Source: an uncultured Mycoplasmatota bacterium
GTDB lineage: Bacteria > Bacillota_I > Bacilli_A > RF39 > UBA660
NCBI GenBank assembly: GCA_947649365.1
Contig: CANSRH010000001.1
Location: forward strand, 1-64,000
Length of the DNA: 64,000 nucleotides
Direction of reading: 5' to 3'
The notes under the pieces were generated by a model. That model saw only the letters and a list, made by a program, of their open reading frames with translations. It had not been told where the DNA came from and did not search any database. Positions within the stretch are counted from its first letter, which is position 1. The number at the start of each line of letters is the position of its first letter. The translations under genes and the position numbers were made by a program. Below, piece by piece: positions 43,826 through 52,647 of this stretch.

Positions 43826-45418
43826 TTAGGTTTCCATTACTAAATAATTTTTAAAGGAATACACTTTGTATTTTTCTAGCTCAAGTTTTTCTTGTTCTTC
43901 TTTTTTGATAATATAGACAGCATTTTTTTGAATTTCTGTATTTTCTATGTCTATAAAGTGAAAGTTACCAAATGATACTACATGTTTGAATGGCGCTTTT
44001 TCATCTTCATATACGACGGTTTCTACAAATTTTCTTGTGTCGTATTTTGTATAAAATAATACGTGAATGTAACTGGATTGAATTTTTTCCGTAATATAAA
44101 TCTCTTTGTTTTCCCATTGATTTGCAAATGCAATCACTTCTTCTAAATGACCTTCAAAAGTTCCATAGGTAGTAAAGTCTTCTTGGGTGTAATTGTAAAG
44201 AAAGCTACAAAAGGAAACAACGTAGAGAGTCAGAATTACATAAAAATACTTTTTTATTTTTAAACTTACTAAATACAAACCAACGATTGTATAATAAAGA
44301 AGTGGAGGTATTAGAATGTTCAACCGATTAATGTTGGGTTCACAAATGAATGTTAGAATGATTCCTACAACAAGCCAAATTTGAAATAAATAGTCGTATT
44401 TTATTGTTATTTTTTTCTTTTTTTTGCAACTATGAATGATTCCTACACATGTAAATAGACTCGAGTAAAGATACTGAATTCCATACCATTTCATGGCATT
44501 CCAAGGTAAGTAGTCATTTTGCGTGATGAGGATACGAATACTTTGTAAAAAATTAGAGAGGCTGTTTATAAAAAAGTTCCCTTTAAAAATAGAAGTGATT
44601 TCTTGGTAACGATTGACTTCTAATTTTGGTATTGTTAAAAAAGGGAATGCTATTTCTTTTAAGTTGAAGGTGTTTATGAGGACATAGAATATAATTGGTA
44701 AAGAAACAATTCCTACAATAGTAAGAGAATATATTGCTTGTTTTAATGATATTTTTTTCTTGTAGTACGTGTAGCCGAGTAATGGAATTAAAAATATGGG
44801 TAAAAAGTAGTAAGAGGTTCCATACGAATATGCAGATATTCCAGCAAGTAGAAATGAGAAATAATAACAATATTTGTTTTTTTCTTCTATTCCTTTGATA
44901 AAGAAGAATGCAAACCATATCATTATATCCGGAAATAAATTTGATTCTAATCCCCATCGACTTTTCATGATATGCCAAGGGCAAATGGTGAAAAAGAAGA
45001 ATGCAAGTAGTCCTAATTTTTGATTACCAATTTTTTTGAATAAAAAATAAACTAAAGGTAAGGAAATACATCCTACTAGAGCTAGAGGTAATCTTACAGA
45101 AAGTGTGTTTAGTCCAAATAGTTGAATAAATGGAATAATTAGGTAAGTTAATAAGGCGTTTTGTCCTCCTCCCCAAGCAATTAAGAAGACAGGAAAATGT
45201 TTTCCATTCCGATCGATTCCATAGTTAAGAAGTGAGAAAGCTTCGTATCCCGATGATGCCTCATCACAATTTAGAGCATTAGGAAATTTTGAGATTCCTA
45301 TCGTTCTTATAAGAATTCCTATCAATAACAATGCAAAAAAAAGAAAAGTATAGGTTGTAACGTTTTTCTTATTTCTGTTTATCTTTTCTTTTATCCATTG
45401 CATTTTTTTCGTCTTCAT
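43826..45418 (-). CDS. GT-C-fold membrane glycosyltransferase (GT39/ArnT-like)
   Basis: 530 residues with about 11-12 transmembrane helices. The first extracellular loop has NALNCDEASSGYEAFSLLNYG, with the acidic D-E pair typical of GT-C enzymes that use polyprenyl-phosphate sugars. CPWHIMKSRWGLESNLFP matches the second conserved loop. It ends in a soluble domain of about 110 residues. Such enzymes glycosylate proteins or envelope polymers outside the membrane. It starts three bases after the stop of the upstream small exported protein, so those exported proteins may be its substrates; this is inference. Confidence 0.75.
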   Translation of the reverse strand: MKTKKMQWIKEKINRNKKNVTTYTFLFFALLLIGILIRTIGISKFPNALNCDEASSGYEAFSLLNYGIDRNGKHFPVFLIAWGGGQNALLTYLIIPFIQLFGLNTLSVRLPLALVGCISLPLVYFLFKKIGNQKLGLLAFFFFTICPWHIMKSRWGLESNLFPDIMIWFAFFFIKGIEEKNKYCYYFSFLLAGISAYSYGTSYYFLPIFLIPLLGYTYYKKKISLKQAIYSLTIVGIVSLPIIFYVLINTFNLKEIAFPFLTIPKLEVNRYQEITSIFKGNFFINSLSNFLQSIRILITQNDYLPWNAMKWYGIQYLYSSLFTCVGIIHSCKKKKKITIKYDYLFQIWLVVGIILTFICEPNINRLNILIPPLLYYTIVGLYLVSLKIKKYFYVILTLYVVSFCSFLYNYTQEDFTTYGTFEGHLEEVIAFANQWENKEIYITEKIQSSYIHVLFYTKYDTRKFVETVVYEDEKAPFKHVVSFGNFHFIDIENTEIQKNAVYIIKKEEQEKLELEKYKVYSFKNYLVMET

Positions 45419-45421
45419 AAG

Positions 45422-45781
45422 CTATTCTTTTTCATATCCTTTGGTTGTGTAATTGTCACATTTTACGTATCCTTTGTATTCATAAACTGTTTTATTATGA
45501 GTAACAGTCGCATAACCTGTACATTCTTCGTTTTCTACTTCTAAATTGTCTAAAAAAGATTCTTCTATTAACGTTGTTGCTTCTGTTTTTAACACTTTTC
45601 CTTTTTCGGGGTAGGCAAAATGCGCATCGGCATATTTCTTTTCTGCTTCTACTAATTTATTTTCTAGTTCCTTATAAACATTTGATTTGTTTTTATATAA
45701 AAATCCAAAAAACGTTAGTACAACAAAAAGGATGACAATGACCATTCCCCAAACGATTGTTAGTTTTTTCATTTTATTCAT
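45422..45781 (-). CDS. Small exported pseudopilin-like protein A
   Basis: 119 residues. An anchor helix (about 7-28) is followed by a short helix and a strand region ending CTGYATVTHNKTVYEYKGYVKCDNYTTKGY. The paired cysteines and the GYxxC-NY-TK-Y ending are shared with the next upstream gene, so the two are paralogues. The shape resembles pseudopilins but lacks a prepilin cleavage motif. It is directly upstream of the glycosyltransferase gene. Function unknown. Confidence 0.55.
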   Translation of the reverse strand: MNKMKKLTIVWGMVIVILFVVLTFFGFLYKNKSNVYKELENKLVEAEKKYADAHFAYPEKGKVLKTEATTLIEESFLDNLEVENEECTGYATVTHNKTVYEYKGYVKCDNYTTKGYEKE

Positions 45782-45783
45782 AA

Positions 45784-46212
45784 TTACTCACCAATTCTCC
45801 AACTTTGATAGTTTTTTGTTTCATAATTGTTGCATTTTATATAACTTTCTGCAAGTAAAGTCCCATTGTTCTTTTTTATCAGTGCATAGCCTTTGCAGCT
45901 ATCTTTTTCACTTGTTATTAAATCGCTTTCATTTAACATTTGAAATTTTAATAAATTGCCTGTTGTTACCGTAATTGTACCTAGTCCTATTTCTTCTTTG
46001 TAATATTTTTCTATGTAGGCTAATGATTTTTCTACTAGATTCTTTTCTATCGTAGAGTAGGTAATATTTCCTTTGATGCTGTCTTTAAAAACATCTCCTA
46101 ATCCTTCTCTTGCTTGTCTACTAAAAACAACGATAAAAAAGATTGCAATTATAATTACAACACTATATAAGATTAAATATTTTAATCCTAATCCATGATT
46201 ATTTAATTTCAT
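45784..46212 (-). CDS. Small exported pseudopilin-like protein B
   Basis: 142 residues. One helix (about 11-31) precedes a domain with SLAYIEKYYKEEIGLGTITVTTGNLLKF and the C-terminal CKGYALIKKNNGTLLAESYIKCNNYETKNY, which matches protein A just downstream. The two genes are 2 nt apart and cotranscribed with the glycosyltransferase. The helix-helix-strand layout is that of minor pilins. Function unknown. Confidence 0.55.
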   Translation of the reverse strand: MKLNNHGLGLKYLILYSVVIIIAIFFIVVFSRQAREGLGDVFKDSIKGNITYSTIEKNLVEKSLAYIEKYYKEEIGLGTITVTTGNLLKFQMLNESDLITSEKDSCKGYALIKKNNGTLLAESYIKCNNYETKNYQSWRIGE

Positions 46213-46272
46213 AAAAATCCCCCAATTGCTGTTTTATTATATAGTATGATTTTTATTTTGGCAAATTCCTAG

Positions 46273-46536
46273 TTATTCACATTGTCTTTCCTTAATGATA
46301 AATGGTCCAAATTCTGTAGCTTTTAAACATTCTCGGTCGTATTTAATCATTTTGTATCCTAATCCATGGCATATCGTATTTGATCCATCGTTATAAGATT
46401 TGGTTTCTTTTTTGATACAAAACAGTGGGTCTTTGCTTTGACGTACTCTAAAATAATCTGTGAATACTATCACTATCCAAATAAATAAAATCACCAATAT
46501 TGCTATTTTTAATATGGTTATTATTGTTTTTTTCAT
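46273..46536 (-). CDS. Small membrane-anchored Cys-containing protein
   Basis: 87 residues from ATG 46536, preceded by TAGGTGAAG. A transmembrane helix at about 5-25 precedes a short extracytoplasmic part with four cysteines (LFCIKKE, NTICHGLGYKMIKYDRECLKA and RQCE), probably two disulfides. It is first in the run of small exported proteins leading to the glycosyltransferase. I do not recognise the family. Confidence 0.5.
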   Translation of the reverse strand: MKKTIITILKIAILVILFIWIVIVFTDYFRVRQSKDPLFCIKKETKSYNDGSNTICHGLGYKMIKYDRECLKATEFGPFIIKERQCE

Positions 46537-46602
46537 ATGCTTCACCTACTTTATATTATATCGAATTGTTTTTTTTAATTCAATCCTCTTTTTTAACTAA
46601 AA

Positions 46603-46619
46603 AAAGGCTTTACGCCTTA
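46603..46619 (-). terminator. Terminator of the phase-variable gene
   Basis: TAAGGC/GCCTTT stem with loop GTAAA on the minus strand, followed by TTTTTAG. Confidence 0.65.
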
Positions 46620-46622
46620 GAT

Positions 46623-47863
46623 TTAAATCATCACACGATAAGGATTTTCCATCGTTCCATCCCCATTTTTTAATAAAACATCTGCTTTTAAATAAAAAGC
46701 GGGGCGAATACTATTAGTATTATTATTTGCATCTTGGTAAGATATATTTCCAGAACTATTTATTGTTTTATTCATTGCATGATAATAACTATTAAAAGCA
46801 CTATCCCTAGTAATTGTCCATTCTGTTATTTTATTATTAAGCCAGGCATTCGTAAGATAGGATGCGGCATTGGAATCAACACTCCCCTCCCAATAACTTT
46901 TTGAAATTGAATAGGCATAATCGCTGGGATAAAGCAATGCTATTTTAGCAATATTATAATATGCAGATAAGCCATAACCTACAGACGTGTTTCTTTCCCC
47001 ATTATAATATTGATTTGGAGTAAACGAACTATCATTATTCCAGTAAATAGCCCCCCAATACCATTTGGAGTTTTCTATATATTTTTGGTATTCTCCTAAA
47101 CTATCCAAATATGTAGTATTTAAAATGTTGGAAGCTGTATATAAAACATCTCCTATATAATAGGTTTGTTCAGTATATTTTTTGGCTTTAATTAGTTTTA
47201 CTCGATTTTCATATTCTCCATCCACAGTACTTTGGGTAGGTAGGACTCCTATCACTCGATATAAATTCTCTTCTGTACATTCTTCTTCACATCCAAAGTA
47301 GACATAGTTATTTGGGTTCGCTCCAGTATAACGATAATCTTCTAATGCTGGGGTCTGTTCTGTTGCTTCATGACTTACTTTTTCTATTTCAGAAGATGTT
47401 TCACTTAACTTCACAATGTAATCGCTTAATTTGGAGCCTGTTGTAAATTCAATCAAACATTTCACTTTGGAAGCTGTTATATTTCGAATATTGGGTCCCC
47501 ATTCTTCATAATCCCAATATCCTTCTGCTCCTTTATCACAAGTTATACTTACGTTGTATGAACCTTTATTTGGAATAGTACTTGATGTTTCTCCATCGAC
47601 ACTAATGGCTAATTCTGTATCTCCTTTTGCAAATGCAGGTACTTGGCCTCTTAGGACATTGAATGTCTTTTCTTCTTTGTATAAGGCATAGCTTTTTAAT
47701 AGAACTATACTTCCTATTAAAAGTACAATTCCTATTATACAAAATATAACTCTTTTCTTATTTTGGTTTTTATAAAATCTTTCCAGTTCGTTAGATTCTT
47801 TTCCTAACGCCCCCCCCCCCGACGAACTTGTCTGGTTGGGAGAATATTTCTTTTCCTTTTCAT
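46623..47863 (-). pseudogene. Phase-variable membrane-anchored surface protein, currently out of frame
   Basis: ATG 47863 follows AGAAGGAGA. With the 11-G tract (47810-47820) translation stops after 19 residues (MKRKRNILPTRQVRRGGGR). With 12 or 9 G the frame continues into the rest as a protein of about 413 residues. That has an anchor helix (VIFCIIGIVLLIGSIVLLKSYALYKEEKTFNVL) and a surface domain (NNYVYFGCEEECTEENLYRVIGVLPTQS) closely matching the gene at 47940. No other stop occurs, so the locus is a switch in the OFF state, not a decayed gene. A GTG at 47465 is internal. Confidence 0.85.
47810..47820. repeat. Poly-C/poly-G tract (11 nt) in the phase-variable coding sequence
   Basis: Eleven C on the plus strand, read as GTTCGTC-G11-CGTTAGG on the coding strand. 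The tract codes for glycines near residue 16. Confidence 0.97.
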
Positions 47864-47939
47864 TTTAGTCTCCTTCTATTTTCTATTCTTATTATAATTT
47901 GTAACAATAAAAAAGACAAGTTTTTTTACAACTTCTCTT

Positions 47940-49925
47940 TTATATTCCTATCCGATATGGATTCTCTATACTTCCTTCCCCATATAAATATGTTACATCT
48001 GATCTGAGATAGAAAGTTGGACGAATTTCATAGCAATTTGAATTATTAGACATTGGATTGGAATTGATTGCTCCATTTGAATTAATATACCAAGCACGTC
48101 CAGAGGTTGCAACACTTTCTGGTACAATTGTCCATTCATAATATTTATTTTCTAAATTATACAACCAAGAACTATTACTATATTTGTTAAAATTACTGTT
48201 TATAGTATTTTCTGCATATTGTCCTCCTAAGGCATAACCATAATCTGAAAGAGACATTAATCCTATATTTCCAACAAATCTTGTTTTTCCTCCACTATAT
48301 CCAGAGGTATTTCCTCTTTCAATCGAATATAATTGATTTGTTGAATAAGAACTTGCTTTTGCATAATTAGGCGCTCCTAAATACCATACTGCTGGATCTA
48401 TATAGTTTTTAAAATCAGCTAAACTATTATAATAAATATTATTTAAAACAGTCGTTTGTAAATTAACTGTTGCCCATTGATTATAATTACTACTATTCCA
48501 TCGATATCCTTTTCCACTTCTCGTTGTTACAGTACCATCTTCTGGAATTTTATATAAATTACTTATATTTTCTCCATAATAGTTTGCTTTAATTAATTTT
48601 ACTCGATTAATATACTCTCCGCCTTCACTTGATTGTGTTGGTATGACTCCAATAATTCGATATAAATTGTCTTCTGTACAATTATCACTACAGCCAAAAT
48701 AAACATAGTTATTTGGATTTGCTCCTACATATCGATAATCTGTTAGTTCTGGAGTTTGTTCTGTTGCAGAATGTTCTAGTTTTTCTATTGTTGTATCTGT
48801 ATTACTTTTGTTTATTAAGTATTCATTCAAATACTCGTCTTCCATACTTATTCGATATGGATTAGCAATCGTACCATTTCCTCCAGTTTTTAATACATTT
48901 TCTTTTAAATAAAAGGTTGGACGAATACCATAGATATAAGCCGCATATTGATAATAAATTACACTACTTTGTAAATATCCATCTTTGGTAAGACTCCAAG
49001 CATAAACATAACTGTGTCCTTGTTCTGGATTTAATATCCATTCATAATACTTATTTTCTAAATTATATAACCAGGCATTGTTAATATAATTGTTTGCATC
49101 ATTATAAACAGATAATTCATTATTTGTTTTTCCTACAGAATAAGCATAATCACTTGGATACATTAAACCTATATTAGCTACAAAACTAATTGCTCCTTTG
49201 CTATATCCCGTTATATTACTTCTTTCAATATTATAAAATTGATCGGGTGTATAAGTGGTATAATTACTATGTATTGGTGCACCCAAATACCATTTAGCTG
49301 ATTCTACATAACTTTGGTATTCTCTTAAAGAATTCCAATATACCTCATTTAATACCTTGCTTTGTAATGTACTATCTTCCCATTTATTATTAACCTTTCT
49401 ATCCCAATAATAACCTTTTCCTGTTCCACCACCTGCTAAAAAATCTCCCCAAGAAGAAGTTAATAAACCACTTTCTTCTTCCGTATAATAATCAGCTTTA
49501 ATTAATTTTACTCGATTAATATACTCTCCGCTTTCACTTGATTGTGTTGGTATGACTCCAATAATTCTGTATAAATTATTTTCTGTACAATTATCACTAC
49601 AGCCAAAATAAACATAGTTATTTGGATTTGCTCCAACATAACGATAATCTGTTAGTTCTGGAGTTTGTTCTGTTGCAGAATGTTCTAGTTTTTCAATTGT
49701 GGTATCTTTACTACTTTTATTGATTATAAATTCATTTAATCGTTCTTCTTTCAAAAAATCTGGAACTACACCTTGTAGAACATTAAACGATTTTTCTTCT
49801 TTATAAAGGGCATAGCTTTTATAAAGAAGAATACCTCCGATTAAAAAAATCAATAAAAATATAGATATTGCTATATTACGTTTACTTTTGTCTTGTTTTA
49901 AATCTTTAAATTTTTTTAAATTCAT
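47940..49925 (-). CDS. Membrane-anchored surface protein with two tandem homologous domains
   Basis: 661 residues with AGGAGG before ATG 49925. A cytoplasmic basic start and anchor helix (about 18-40: AISIFLLIFLIGGILLYKSYALY) precede two repeats (about 63-362 and 363-661). Each repeat begins with IEKLEHSATEQTPELTDYRYVGANPNN and continues with YFGCSDNCTE...NLYRIIGVIPTQSS and RVKLIKA. Each ends PYRI. It is the two-domain relative of the phase-variable gene downstream. The domain is not one I can name; tyrosine and tryptophan richness suggests a ligand-binding or lectin-like surface. It may be glycosylated by the nearby GT-C enzyme. Confidence 0.65.
   Translation of the reverse strand: MNLKKFKDLKQDKSKRNIAISIFLLIFLIGGILLYKSYALYKEEKSFNVLQGVVPDFLKEERLNEFIINKSSKDTTIEKLEHSATEQTPELTDYRYVGANPNNYVYFGCSDNCTENNLYRIIGVIPTQSSESGEYINRVKLIKADYYTEEESGLLTSSWGDFLAGGGTGKGYYWDRKVNNKWEDSTLQSKVLNEVYWNSLREYQSYVESAKWYLGAPIHSNYTTYTPDQFYNIERSNITGYSKGAISFVANIGLMYPSDYAYSVGKTNNELSVYNDANNYINNAWLYNLENKYYEWILNPEQGHSYVYAWSLTKDGYLQSSVIYYQYAAYIYGIRPTFYLKENVLKTGGNGTIANPYRISMEDEYLNEYLINKSNTDTTIEKLEHSATEQTPELTDYRYVGANPNNYVYFGCSDNCTEDNLYRIIGVIPTQSSEGGEYINRVKLIKANYYGENISNLYKIPEDGTVTTRSGKGYRWNSSNYNQWATVNLQTTVLNNIYYNSLADFKNYIDPAVWYLGAPNYAKASSYSTNQLYSIERGNTSGYSGGKTRFVGNIGLMSLSDYGYALGGQYAENTINSNFNKYSNSSWLYNLENKYYEWTIVPESVATSGRAWYINSNGAINSNPMSNNSNCYEIRPTFYLRSDVTYLYGEGSIENPYRIGI
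48592..48798. repeat. 207-bp direct repeat, copy B
   Basis: By hand alignment it differs from copy A (49501-49707) at about 9 positions. The copies are 909 bp apart and encode the start of each tandem domain. Confidence 0.85.
49501..49707. repeat. 207-bp direct repeat, copy A
   Basis: Partner of 48592-48798. Recombination between the two would delete one domain in frame (909 = 303 codons). Confidence 0.85.
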
Positions 49926-50071
49926 AACTAGCCTCCTATAATACTATTAAAATGATACCATTTTCGATTTCTTTTAGCAATATTATATTTTAAAAGTTTT
50001 TTGGTTGAGCTGGAAAAACTTTTTCTTTTTTAATTTAATTTTGTTTGATTGGAATCATTTTAAACAAAAAA

Positions 50072-50091
50072 AAGAGTGAATTCTCACTCTT
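50072..50091 (-). terminator. Terminator of rplJ-rplL
   Basis: AAGAGTGA/TCACTCTT with a 4-nt loop, followed by TTTTTTG on the minus strand. Confidence 0.85.
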
Positions 50092-50097
50092 ATTTCC

Positions 50098-50466
50098 TTA
50101 AGCTAATTCGATTTCTGCTCCAGCTTCTTCAAGTTGTGCTTTAATTTGATTTGCTTCATCACTAGCAATGTTTTCTTTGATGTTTCCACCATTATCAGCT
50201 AATGCTTTTGCTTCTACTAGTCCAAGACCAGTAATTTCTTTTAATAGTTTAATAACTGCAATTTTATTTCCACCAGCATTTTTTAGTACAACTGTTTTTG
50301 TACTAGAACCAGCGTCTTCACTTGCACCAGCAGGAGCAGCAGCAACTGCAACAGCACTTGGATCTACTCCAAATTCTTCTTTCATCATATCTACCAATTC
50401 TTTTACTTCAAGAATTGTTTTTTCTTTTAAAGCTTCGATAATATCTTTGTTTTCAATTTTAGCCAT
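50098..50466 (-). CDS. rplL: 50S ribosomal protein L7/L12
   Basis: 122 residues. The N-terminal dimerisation helix is IEALKEKTILEVKELVDMMKEEFGV. An Ala/Gly hinge (AVAVAAAPAGASEDAG) leads to the C-terminal factor-binding domain NKIAVIKLLKEITGLGLVEAKALADNGG. It forms the ribosomal stalk with L10. It is cotranscribed with rplJ 18 nt upstream. Confidence 0.97.
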   Translation of the reverse strand: MAKIENKDIIEALKEKTILEVKELVDMMKEEFGVDPSAVAVAAAPAGASEDAGSSTKTVVLKNAGGNKIAVIKLLKEITGLGLVEAKALADNGGNIKENIASDEANQIKAQLEEAGAEIELA

Positions 50467-50484
50467 CTTTTTTTCCTCCTATTT

Positions 50485-50979
50485 TTAATTTTCTTCTTTT
50501 TGTTCTGCTAATAAGTTTAATCCAATTGCTAAATTACGAACATGTTCAATTAAACCACCAGCAAACATTGTAAGTAATCCGTCTCTTGATGGAATACTTG
50601 CATATTCTTCTATAGTTTTGATATCAGCAACACTTCCACTGATAATTCCTACACGAATTTCCATTTTTTCGTGTTCTTTTGCAAAATCTGCAATGACCTT
50701 GATTGGTTCTAGTAAGTCTTTACCAAAAAGAATTGCATTTGGTCCTTCTAGAAATCCATCTAGGCTAAGGTTAAGATCATCAATTGCTCTTTTAAGTAAC
50801 GTATTTTTATATACTTTTACTTCGGCATTGGCATCTCTTAATTTTCCTCTTAATGTACTTAAATCAGAAACGGTTAATCCTTGGTATTGGAACAATATTA
50901 CAGATTCACTATTTTTAATTTTATCTGTAATTTCTGCAACCACTTCTTTTTTTGCATTAAGAACTTTTGCACTTGCCAT
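50485..50979 (-). CDS. rplJ: 50S ribosomal protein L10
   Basis: 164 residues. Motifs are SVILFQYQGLTVSDLSTLRGKLRDANAEVKVYKNTLLKRAI and EGPNAILFGKDLLEPIKVIADF; a C-terminal helix binds L7/L12. It is autoregulated through the L10 leader found immediately upstream (51003-51120), where L10 with L7/L12 binds its own mRNA. Confidence 0.97.
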   Translation of the reverse strand: MASAKVLNAKKEVVAEITDKIKNSESVILFQYQGLTVSDLSTLRGKLRDANAEVKVYKNTLLKRAIDDLNLSLDGFLEGPNAILFGKDLLEPIKVIADFAKEHEKMEIRVGIISGSVADIKTIEEYASIPSRDGLLTMFAGGLIEHVRNLAIGLNLLAEQKEEN

Positions 50980-51002
50980 ATTGTCCTCCTTTTTTTATTT
51001 TC

Positions 51003-51120
51003 AATAGAAAAGCTCTTTTTGGGGAAAAAGAGCTTAAAAGTATAAGTAATCTATTTCCCTCGGTAGGATTATTAAAACTGTTTGTCCCCTACTGTCTTTG
51101 GTATTCTCGCTTTTCTATTT
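51003..51120 (-). promoter_or_regulatory. Ribosomal protein L10 leader with attenuator hairpin
   Basis: The minus strand carries CCAAAGACAGTAGGGG and, farther on, AATCCTACCGAGGGAAATAG, the conserved L10 leader pairing elements (AGTAGG with CCTAC). An AAGCTCTTTTT/AAAAAGAGCTT hairpin (51010-51035) lies just before the rplJ ribosome binding site. Binding of L10-L12 is expected to control this. Confidence 0.9.
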
Positions 51121-51123
51121 CGT

Positions 51124-51152
51124 ATTATAGTAAAAAACGAATTAAATGTCAA
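51124..51152 (-). promoter_or_regulatory. Promoter of rplJ-rplL
   Basis: A full-consensus TTGACA (51147-51152), 17-nt spacer, TATAAT (51124-51129). The -35 box overlaps the last codons of rplA. Confidence 0.85.
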
Positions 51153-51840
51153 AAGAATTTTTGTCTATTTTAATTCCAGGTCCCATTGTTGATGCAATGG
51201 TGATTGAACTTAGAAATTTTCCTTTTACACTTGCTGGTTTTAATTTAGAAATTGTTGTTACAATGTATTCTAAATTTTCTTGTAGTTTTTGTTCTTCAAA
51301 AGAAACTTTTCCAATTACGCTGTGTACATTTCCATAAGTATCCGTTTTGTAACTAACCATTCCTTTTTTTACATCTTCGATAGCAGATGTTACATTGGTT
51401 GTTACTGTATTGGTTTTTGGATTTGGCATTAATCCTTTTGGTCCTAAAATTTTACCAATTTTACCTAATTCTGGCATCATATCTGGAGTTGCAATAATTA
51501 CATCATAATCAAACCAATTTTCTTTTTGGATTTTTTCAATCATGTCTTTTTCTCCAACATAATCTGCTCCAGCCGCTTTTGCAGCTTCTGCTTGTGCACC
51601 CTTAGCAATTACCAAAATTTTCTTTGTTTTTCCTGTACCATTTGGAAGAACAAATGAACCTCTTAATTGTTGGTCAGCTTTTTTAGGATCAACGTTTAGT
51701 TTGATAGCTACATCAATTGTACTATCAAATTTAGTAATTGATGTCTCTTTTACTAATTTAATTGCTTCTGCAAGTGAATACTCTTTATTTTTTTCCACTT
51801 TGTTTGAAGCTTCCACATACTTTTTTCCAAACTTCTTCAT
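51142..51840 (-). CDS. rplA: 50S ribosomal protein L1
   Basis: 232 residues, standard length. Motifs are EASNKVEKNKEYSLAEAIKLVKE, VLPNGTGKTKKILVIAKG and PDMMPELGKIGKILGPKGLMPNPKTNTVT; the C-terminus is STMGPGIKIDKNSFDI. It binds 23S rRNA at the stalk and commonly represses its own operon. It is cotranscribed with rplK 55 nt upstream. Confidence 0.97.
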   Translation of the reverse strand: MKKFGKKYVEASNKVEKNKEYSLAEAIKLVKETSITKFDSTIDVAIKLNVDPKKADQQLRGSFVLPNGTGKTKKILVIAKGAQAEAAKAAGADYVGEKDMIEKIQKENWFDYDVIIATPDMMPELGKIGKILGPKGLMPNPKTNTVTTNVTSAIEDVKKGMVSYKTDTYGNVHSVIGKVSFEEQKLQENLEYIVTTISKLKPASVKGKFLSSITIASTMGPGIKIDKNSFDI

Positions 51841-51895
51841 AATTTCCTCCTAACTGTGGTTTATTAGCGGATTTTTTATTTTTTATTTCTTTTTA

Positions 51896-52486
51896 TTATT
51901 CTTCTGTTTTTTCTTCGTCAGTAGCTACTGGAACTTCTACGTTACCGCTTGCTAGTTCAGCTGCTTCAGATACCATTTCTGCTAGTTCTTCATCTCTTTT
52001 AGCCATTTCTGCTTCATGAACTGCTGCTTCTTTTGCTTGTTCTTTTAGTTCTGCATCATTGACACCTTCAATTGCAATTCCCATGTTTCTTGCAGTTCCT
52101 TCAATGATATTCATTGCAGATTCTACATCATAGGCATTTAAATCAGGTAATTTGGTTTCAGCAATTTTTCTAAGTTCTTCTTTGGAAATAGTAGCCACAA
52201 TTTCATTGGCTCCTTTTTTGCTTCCTTTACTGATTTTAGCAGCTTTCTTTAATAAGAATCCAGCAGGTGCTGTTTTTATAACAAAATCGAATGTTCTGTC
52301 TTCATAAACAGAGATTTCTACTGGTAGAACGTCTCCCATTTTGTCTCTGGTTGCTTCATTGTACTTTGAACAGAAATCTTGAATGTTGATTCCTGCAGGC
52401 CCTAAACATGTTCCAACTGGTGGAGCAGGTGTTGCCTTTCCCGCTTCGATTTGTAGTTTTATTTTCTTTACGACTTCTTTAGCCAC
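51896..52486 (-). CDS. rplK: 50S ribosomal protein L11 with acidic C-terminal extension
   Basis: 196 residues from GTG 52486 ([12 protein letters not shown]); an earlier GTG lies inside AGGAGGTG. The normal L11 fold is complete: [58 protein letters not shown] and [12 protein letters not shown]. Typical L11 ends near residue 141, but here about 50 more residues follow, rich in Glu and Ala ([18 protein letters not shown]...ATDEEKTEE). The extension should be helical and exposed. Such tails occur in a few Mollicutes-like lineages; its role is unknown. Confidence 0.95.
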   Translation of the reverse strand: MAKEVVKKIKLQIEAGKATPAPPVGTCLGPAGINIQDFCSKYNEATRDKMGDVLPVEISVYEDRTFDFVIKTAPAGFLLKKAAKISKGSKKGANEIVATISKEELRKIAETKLPDLNAYDVESAMNIIEGTARNMGIAIEGVNDAELKEQAKEAAVHEAEMAKRDEELAEMVSEAAELASGNVEVPVATDEEKTEE

Positions 52487-52520
52487 GAAAAACACCTCCT
52501 ATAAAAATATTCTTCGTTAA

Positions 52521-52553
52521 GTGGTTTTGGGCAAATCCGCATTTCCCTCCCAC
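52521..52553 (-). promoter_or_regulatory. Leader of the rplK-rplA operon mimicking a ribosomal-protein site
   Basis: The minus strand reads GTGGGAGGGAAATGCGG...CCCAAAACCAC, a GTGGGAGG...ACCAC structure. It resembles the conserved Firmicutes rplK leader, thought to bind L1 or L11. It lies 34 nt before the start codon. Confidence 0.65.
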
Positions 52554-52594
52554 TAAACAATCAATCTAACATAATATATGCGATTGCACCTAAG

Positions 52595-52623
52595 ATAATA
52601 GCATAAAATAAAGTCTTTGACAA
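52595..52623 (-). promoter_or_regulatory. Promoter of rplK-rplA
   Basis: TTGTCA (52618-52623), 17-nt spacer, TATTAT (52595-52600), upstream of the leader. Confidence 0.7.
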
Positions 52624-52647
52624 CCACTTTTTATTTTTTGGACTTGA

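Noticed and set aside
46623-47465. Free-standing 280-residue gene beginning MKCLIEF.
   Set aside because: Its GTG start is internal and unsupported by a binding site. The upstream sequence continues the same protein and ends in the 11-G tract.
52560-52645. Minus-strand frame after the 52648 gene stop encodes WLSKTLFYAIILGAIAYIMLD, recalling a SecE-type membrane helix.
   Set aside because: It has no start codon with a binding site, and it coincides with the rplK promoter boxes.
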